Shown: piece by piece, positions 58,278-64,000 of the stretch
Numbering within the stretch: position 1 is the stretch's first letter
How the letters are laid out: each line of letters opens with the position of its first letter
From: Dipodascopsis uninucleata var. uninucleata
Lineage: Eukaryota > Ascomycota > Lipomycetes > Lipomycetales > Lipomycetaceae
NCBI GenBank assembly: GCA_030568195.1
Contig: JAJLTO010000004.1
Span: 1,054,001 to 1,118,000 of the forward strand
DNA length: 64,000 nucleotides
Direction of reading: 5' to 3'
The notes under the pieces: model-generated
The model's input: only the letters and a program-made list of their open reading frames with translations
The model's database searches: none
Told to the model about the DNA's origin: nothing
Translations under genes and position numbers: made by a program

Positions 58278-59849
58278 TCATCTATTGTGCAGCTGAACGC
58301 CAACAAAAAATACTAGAATGGCGATATCGTATGAGACTCTACAGCTACCAGCTATTAAGAAGCCAATAGGCATCAACAATTTCGAGGCTAAAAGACCCAT
58401 AACGTATGGTCCTCCAGCCTGAGCCAAAGTCTTAATCACGTTAATAAAACCCATAACACTAGTTCGTTCCTCCTGAGTTACAATTGCACTAACAAATGAT
58501 TGTCGAGGTGCGACATCCATAGAAGAGATGCAATGTCGTATAATTAACAAAGTCACGGCGACGTCAGCACGACTAGGAAAGCCCAGGATAGCAAGAATTA
58601 TTGAAGATGGTAAATGGGTAACAACCATTGTAATTATAGGGCCCAGTCGCCGAGACATTGAAGCTGCCACCAATGCCGACAGACCAGAGACCAAATTCGT
58701 AATAAAGAACAGTGTTCCCAAGTAGTCTTCTTGCATTTGAAATCTGTCTCCAAAGTAGTAAACCATCCATGACTGACTGGCCATTCCGGACGCAAATGAA
58801 TCTATAGCGAAGAGAATACAGAGTTGAAACAGTATTTTATGACTGCGTCGAGAGATCTTGGGCAAATAATCCAAAAATCGCAAGTAGACTGGTCTCTTCT
58901 TTTGCGTTGTGAAAACATCCATTTCTTCAAGTACTTCTCTTGTATCAGAGTCATCCCAGTCTTCACTCTTTCTAGAAAAGTTTTGCATGGGAATTGACTC
59001 GGAATTTCCGCTAACATTTTGAGATTCATGCGCTCTCCGCACTGATGTGGAAGCTGAACTGCTTGCTGTATTTTCTGTATCAGCGTTTGGAGTAGAGTGA
59101 TAGACTGTGTTAACTACAGATTCTGTTGCAGATGAAAGAGATAAGCTAACACCAAACTTTACAGCCCCGATTATACTGTAAAGAAGAAATATAGTCTTAT
59201 ATGCTGCCAGATCAGTCCAGAGGTAAGTATGTTGAAGGGATTGAACAATAAACCCGCTGGAGAGAATACCAAATGCAGCACCCACCTTGCCAAGTAAAGT
59301 ATACCAGGCGTATATGTCAGATCTATCATTTAATTCTGAAAGATGAGCCAATGTAGATTCTTCTATTGCTCTGAATGGCCCTATTTCTTTTCCGCTACGA
59401 TTTAAAATAGGTTTAAATCGTCAGTAACTAGTTCACAGCTCCATTGTCTTCTTGATTAATAACATCATTGAATCTTACCTAGGTGATATAACTCCAACAA
59501 CTGCTGCAAGAAGAAGGATCCAATAATTTTCAGCATAGGTGAATACGATTCCGGAGGCACACATCAATCCAGCACCAAGACATAAGATTTTTCGACGGCC
59601 GATTTTGTCCGCGATCATCGTCAAAATAAGCGATATTATGACATCTCCAAGAAGTGTACTTGTCATAAAAATACCTGTCTTGTCCTGCTCATAACCAAGT
59701 AATGTAAAAAAAGATACGAGAATAAGTGTCACCTGTCCATATCCCATCATCCTAATGAATCTCAGGATGCAGAGCAAATGGACGTCTCTCGAGGCATTTT
59801 TCAGAGTCCTGATGCCAGTCTCTTCTAGGACCCTCGATACCAACGACAT
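58278..59849 (-). CDS. Major facilitator superfamily transporter
   Basis: Exons 59479-59849 and 58278-59394 give 495 aa with about 11-12 spans. The A motif (GDVIISLILTMIADKIGRRK) follows span 2. A GKEIGPFRAIEESTLAHL stretch precedes span 5. The central cytosolic loop (about 230-310) is long, acidic and Ser-rich. The second half has SFASGMASQSWMVYYFGDRF, a second loop motif SRRLGPI, and ISSMDVAPRQSFVSAIV. It belongs to a fungal group of uncharacterised MFS proteins similar to yeast YCR023C, from memory. The substrate is unknown. Confidence 0.85.
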
Positions 59850-60042
59850 TGCTTCTAGTCTAAAAATGATATCCTATTCATAGCCACACATCAATAGTAA
59901 TGTGCTACGGAAACCATGGAGTTTAAAAAACGAGGAAAAGAATATGAAATCCCTGTTATTCGGTTCTATTCGATATACGTGTTCCTAGCGTAAGTACTGA
60001 TGATCCTCTCTCAAGCTTTAGATTTCCAAATTTTAGTTTCCA

Positions 60043-60363
60043 ATGAACTTTAACGATAAGTGTAATTTACTTTCTTTTAATTACATTCAAAATCTAAGGG
60101 TGTTAAAAGCCAACGCGTTTGAGCTACCTGGAGTCATACTTCTGGTATTAATATTTCTTGCAAGTTCTATATATAATTTAGTGCTTTTAATTTCTGTTAC
60201 CGTTAGCTGGCTAATAATGTATAACTCCGGAACGTGGGCATTATCGTACTGTTATTCATTATTAGTATTCCTCACAATTGTAGACAAATCCTTAAACACA
60301 ACCCTAATAAAGCAATTCTACTATATACGACTAATTGAATGCTGGCATATTGAAGATTTCTAG
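60043..60363 (+). CDS. Orphan 106-aa polytopic membrane protein (possible)
   Basis: A complete ATG frame of 106 codons with two or three hydrophobic spans (GVILLVLIFLASSIYNLVLL; ISVTVSWLIMY; WALSYCYSLLVFLTIV) and a polar end. The N-terminus reads NFNDKCNLLSFNYIQNLRVL. No family is recognised. It lies between the MFS gene and GUP1, transcribed toward GUP1. The hydrophobic pattern is suggestive, but AT-rich DNA easily encodes Leu/Ile-rich frames, so confidence is low. Confidence 0.35.
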   Translation: MNFNDKCNLLSFNYIQNLRVLKANAFELPGVILLVLIFLASSIYNLVLLISVTVSWLIMYNSGTWALSYCYSLLVFLTIVDKSLNTTLIKQFYYIRLIECWHIEDF

Positions 60364-60654
60364 TGCCGTCACTATATATTTATGGTGGCTGTTAGCATAG
60401 TCGCCCGCAGCTACATTGAAGTAGTGCACTCGCGAAGGAACAGCTTAAGTTAAAGTTGCCAACCCTTTCTCATCATTCTATTCTACCAGGAGCCGTGGTT
60501 CTTAGAAACATAGCTAACAGACAATTGGATTTTCTATTATTCGCTCCTAAAGCTGCTTCTAAGATTAGAGCAATCGACAGGCTCGTCGCTGTCACTGCCA
60601 TTATTCTCTTTTATCTGTCCATTACATGGAGGATTACTTCGAGCGACTAGAAAG
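60364..60654. other. Leader/promoter region of GUP1
   Basis: 291 bp between the small membrane frame and GUP1. A 64-codon frame here opens at TTG and has no support. Confidence 0.4.
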
Positions 60655-62864
60655 ATGTCGTTCCTGCGATCTTTATTGTCTCTCGAAGCTCTGGATCTGA
60701 GACTAATTCCTGATTCTCAAGAACATATCATCCAGAACAAGAAGAATGCATCGCGGTCACGATGGAAAACGAAAGAGTTCTATCTCTACTATATCGTATT
60801 TTTGACGGTTGTTCCTCAGATGTTCCTAGCTGCAATGAGAGCAACAAATGGTACATTGAAATTAGTTGTTCTCAACGTCTAAGGTCTACTTCTTGATATA
60901 CTAATTCGCTTTTTATTTATCGTTGAATAGAGAACAGTAGCAATTATTCAAGATATGAGGATCGACTTGAGCAAGGCTGGATGTTTGGAAGAAAAGTGGT
61001 ACGTTTTAAGACAGTTTAATATCGCAGTATAATGCTGTTAACATGTTGACTAACAAAATCGATTTCTTCTATAGGATAATTCTGATGCGCAATATTCTGG
61101 ATTCAGGGGCAGATTACCAATACTGACAGTCGTAGTTATATGCCATTATGCTCTTAGAAGACTTTCGATAGCCTTAAAGTTACCGGGGATGAGATTTGAT
61201 CTACTATTTGCAGGTATTTTTTTAGGCGTTCTTTATGGATTTAACATTCTAAAAATACTAGCAATATATACGATTAATTTCTTAATTTCAAAGTCTCTAC
61301 CTAAGCGAGAAGGAATGATATTGACCTGGATATTTGGAATTGGGATATTGTTCTTGAATGAATGGTATGAAGGATATAAGTTCAAATGGCTCAGCAACAA
61401 CTTGGCAATACTGGTTCGTAACTTGTTTATCACGCTCCATTTCCAATTACGATCCTAGACTGATATTCGTTATATAGGATCAATATTGTGGTCTCCTTAC
61501 AAGATGGGAAGTTAATTTCAATTTTTCTATGCTTCGAATGATCAGCTATAATTCTGATTTCTATGACAGTTTGGAAACTAAGAGTGATATTGAAGTAGGT
61601 CTTTGATTTTACAGTTATAGATATTGAAAATGATGCAAGATTGTTAATAATTCTAGAAGAAGCAACTTGATGAGAAGATAATCACTGAGAAGGACAGAAT
61701 TAATTTACCGCCGCCAAAAAAGTTCTTCAGCTACTTCACATACCTTGCCTATCTGACATATTCGCCGTTATTCATTGCTGGTCCCATAATATCGTTCAAT
61801 GACTATGTATATCAACGAAATCATCCATTACGCTCTGTCAGCATCCAACGTACGATTATTTATGGTATAAGAGTTGTACTTTGCATCTTAGTGATGGAAT
61901 GGTGTTTGCATTATATGTACGTTGTGGCAATTACCGAAGCAAGAGCGTGGGAAGGGCTATCACCATTTGAAGTCATGATGGTAGGATACTTCAATCTCAC
62001 TATAATTTGGCTCAAGGTCAGTATTATTTATGTATATATCCGGTACTAAAGAAAATTGAAAATGCTAAGTATTTGGATTATAGCTTTTAATACCTTGGAG
62101 ATTCTTTCGATTTTGGGCTTTGTTAGATAAGATAGATCCGCCGGAGAACATGCTGAGATGTATGAGCGACAACTACTCCGCATCTGCGTTTTGGAGAGCA
62201 TGGCACAGAAGCTTTCATAGATGGGTTATCAAGTAAGAGATATTTCTGATATTATTTCTCTATATTTGAGTGTTCTTGTTCTCACCTCTAGTTCAGATAT
62301 TTATATGTCCCTTTGGAAGGGGCCAAGCATCCTATAAGAAATATGCTTCTCATATTTACTTTCGTTGCATTCTGGCATGACATTCAGTTACGGCTTTTGG
62401 CCTGGGGTTGGCTTATTACTCTATTTGTTATACCAGAGGTAGTTGCTAAGCTAATATTTCCTGCTAAGAAGGTACCTGATCGATCTGTATTTGAACTTTT
62501 TAGTATTATTATTAATACTTGTTATTTATAGTGGGCTTCAAAACCAATCTATCGGCACATGTGCGCCATAGGGGCTGTAGCCAATATTTATCTGATGATG
62601 ATCGCGAATCTCGTTGGATTTGCTCTTGGATTGGACGGCGTAAAAGATATGATTAAAGATATTTTCAAGACAATATGGGGTACGTATCCTCTCTGAAATT
62701 TGTATTCTACTATATTTTATTACAGCTGGACTAAATTAACTCGTAACAATCCATTAGGAATACCATATGTTTTGTTTGCATCCGTGTGCTTGTTTGTCGG
62801 TGTTCAAGTAATGTTCGAGGTTCGGGCCTCTGAGGGAAGGCAGGGTATCAATTTAAGATGCTAA
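60655..62864 (+). CDS. GUP1: MBOAT O-acyltransferase Gup1
   Basis: Nine exons (60655-60850, 60931-60998, 61075-61413, 61478-61594, 61657-62016, 62084-62232, 62297-62471, 62532-62679, 62758-62864) give 552 aa. All phases agree. Gup1 marks are the lumenal [20 protein letters not shown] with [47 protein letters not shown], the [20 protein letters not shown] box and the catalytic His in [20 protein letters not shown]. About ten membrane spans are visible. Gup1 sits in the ER and replaces the sn-2 acyl chain of GPI anchors with a long saturated chain; loss alters wall and raft organisation. The third exon's donor is GTTCGT, an uncommon variant. Confidence 0.94.
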
Positions 62865-63400
62865 GATTTTTTCTATAGCGCACTGGTAAAAGCTGATGTG
62901 GTTCCTTTATTACCGTTATGAATAATCATACTCTACAGAGCTGTATCTCTACTACTGTATATATAGATATCAAAACATAATTATATACTGAATGTACTGA
63001 AAATCTATCCGTAACATCTAAAGAATTAGCATTCGATTTGTTCGACGTAACATTATTCATCGCTCATCCGAATATGGTTTGAATGTGACTTAAATGCGAT
63101 GGATTTTGCGTTTGTGGATTATATGTCACAACTGAAACAAATGTTAAAGCGTCACTACAATTCTTGAAATTCCAGAGTTGCTGTAAAAAAGAAAAATTCC
63201 TTTCTAGACAGTAAAGATCAAGGAACAGAACGCAACAAGTTCGATTAGCATATTGGAGTGATTGATCAAAGAGCGTATTTTAGTCTGTTCTTTGACTCTT
63301 CAGATATATATTTGTTGGACATTTTCTTTCTTAGAGATTGTAGGCGGCGCAACCTTTTCTCCTTTTCACAAAACAAGTAGAATTATAGAAATCGAGCAAG
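62865..63400. other. Intergenic tract between GUP1 and SMD1
   Basis: 536 bp containing the GUP1 3' flank and the SMD1 promoter. No gene or motif stands out. Confidence 0.5.
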
Positions 63401-63991
63401 ATGAAATTAGTACGGTATGTATGATTGATCTGGTAATTACGTGCTCTATGAATTCGATGTTCTAATGGATTGTGTTATAGGTTTCTTATGAAATTGACTT
63501 CGGAAACAGTTCAGATTGAACTGAAGAATGGTAGGTGTTTATTGATTGCGGTGATTGTATTCATCGCTTTGTCAATGATACGCAATATATTTTCAATGCA
63601 TTATTTGGTCACTGTTGTTTAACAAGATTGATTGAATAAATTTATTGACTGTTCTAATTTAGGAACAATTGTGTCTGGAACAGTCGTTTCCGTTTCGCCT
63701 ACGATGAACACGATGCTGAAAACAGTGAAGATGACAATCAAGGGTCGTGATCCTATATCACTAGATTACATTAACATTCGAGGTAATAACATCCGATATT
63801 TCATTCTCCCTGATTCACTTCCTCTTGATACATTGCTCGTTGACGACGCTCCAAAGCCCAAAAATAAAAAGCGAGGAGAGCCTGGATCAAAAGCTAGAGG
63901 AGGTGCTAGAGGAGGTGCTAGAGGAGGACGAGGTGGTGGTCCCAGAGGCGGTCGTGGAGGAAGAGGAGGAAGAGGAGGAAGAGGATTTTAA
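63401..63991 (+). CDS. SMD1: Spliceosomal Sm protein D1
   Basis: Exons 63401-63414 (Met-Lys-Leu-Val and part of Arg), 63481-63530 and 63663-63991 give 130 aa. The Sm1 motif ([31 protein letters not shown]), the linker, and Sm2 ([20 protein letters not shown]) are intact. The tail is an RG/RGG-rich block (about 105-130) built from short GGAGG-type DNA repeats, the normal target of symmetric arginine methylation in SmD1. The 14-nt first exon supplies the family-invariant MKLVRFLMKL. The protein is part of the Sm ring on U1, U2, U4 and U5 snRNPs. The stop lies 9 bp before the window end. Confidence 0.97.
63893..63985 (+). repeat. GGA-rich tandem repeats coding the SmD1 RGG tail
   Basis: Two loose tandem sets: a 15-nt unit (GGAGGTGCTAGAGGA-like) at the start and a 9-nt unit (GGAAGAGGA) near the end. 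Both encode Arg-Gly-Gly. The repeats probably expand and contract. Confidence 0.75.
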
Positions 63992-64000
63992 GACTATATA

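Overview
The window is 64 kb of nuclear DNA from a fungus, almost certainly an ascomycete. The evidence is a division I chitin synthase, a secreted GH5 exo-beta-1,3-glucanase, fungal-type GPI10, GUP1, IZH3, CBF1, OTU2, RAD16 and NTA1, and compact genes with many short introns (GTAAGT/GTATGT-like donors, CTAAC/CTAAT-like branch sites, AG acceptors). The DNA is AT-rich. The mix of yeast-like genes with THOC5, a METTL22-like methyltransferase and many tiny first exons suggests an early-diverging lineage (Taphrinomycotina or basal Saccharomycotina). That placement is inference. The code is standard: TGA ends several clear genes and TGG is Trp. I saw no convincing transposon, LTR element, CRISPR array, tRNA or rRNA.

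Layout, left to right. 1-2.2 kb: no supported gene. 2.2-8.5 kb: small genes rebuilt from exons, namely CMC4, an unrecognised 41-aa frame, SMT3 (SUMO), COQ10, an INA17-like mitochondrial membrane protein, YSY6 (RAMP4), THOC5 and NXT1. 9.5-11 kb: SPE1 (ornithine decarboxylase) behind a 1 kb leader/intergenic tract. 11.7-17.8 kb: RPL38, an orphan membrane protein, IZH3 and a METTL22-like methyltransferase. 18-25 kb: mitochondrial MSM1 tail-to-tail with POL31 (DNA polymerase delta subunit B), which is head-to-head with RAD16. 25.6-28.8 kb: CYM1 presequence protease. 30-37.6 kb: CBF1, NTA1, a J-domain protein, MCM10, RNH202 (RNase H2 B) and REX2. 38-43.9 kb: EXG1, three weak orphan genes and OTU2. 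44-53.2 kb: GPI10, a DUF4185-like propeller protein, an INP54-like phosphatase and a chitin synthase. 53.2-55.3 kb: a 2.1 kb tract without a convincing gene. 55.3-64 kb: pirin, a cytochrome c peroxidase, an MFS transporter, an orphan membrane protein, GUP1 and SMD1.

Functional themes. DNA replication and repair genes (POL31, RAD16, MCM10, RNH202) lie within 15 kb in two divergent pairs. Both shared promoters carry ACGCGT (MluI cell-cycle box), so G1/S co-regulation is likely. Mitochondrial genes are frequent (CMC4, COQ10, INA17-like, MSM1, CYM1, REX2 by family). Cell wall and GPI-anchor genes (EXG1, chitin synthase, GPI10, GUP1) are spread over the right half. Gene order otherwise looks like an ordinary compact fungal chromosome. 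I did not find a clearly new multi-gene system. The most useful leads are the cell-cycle promoters, the orphan small genes, an ambiguous mini-intron in MSM1, and possible structured RNA near 54.4 kb.
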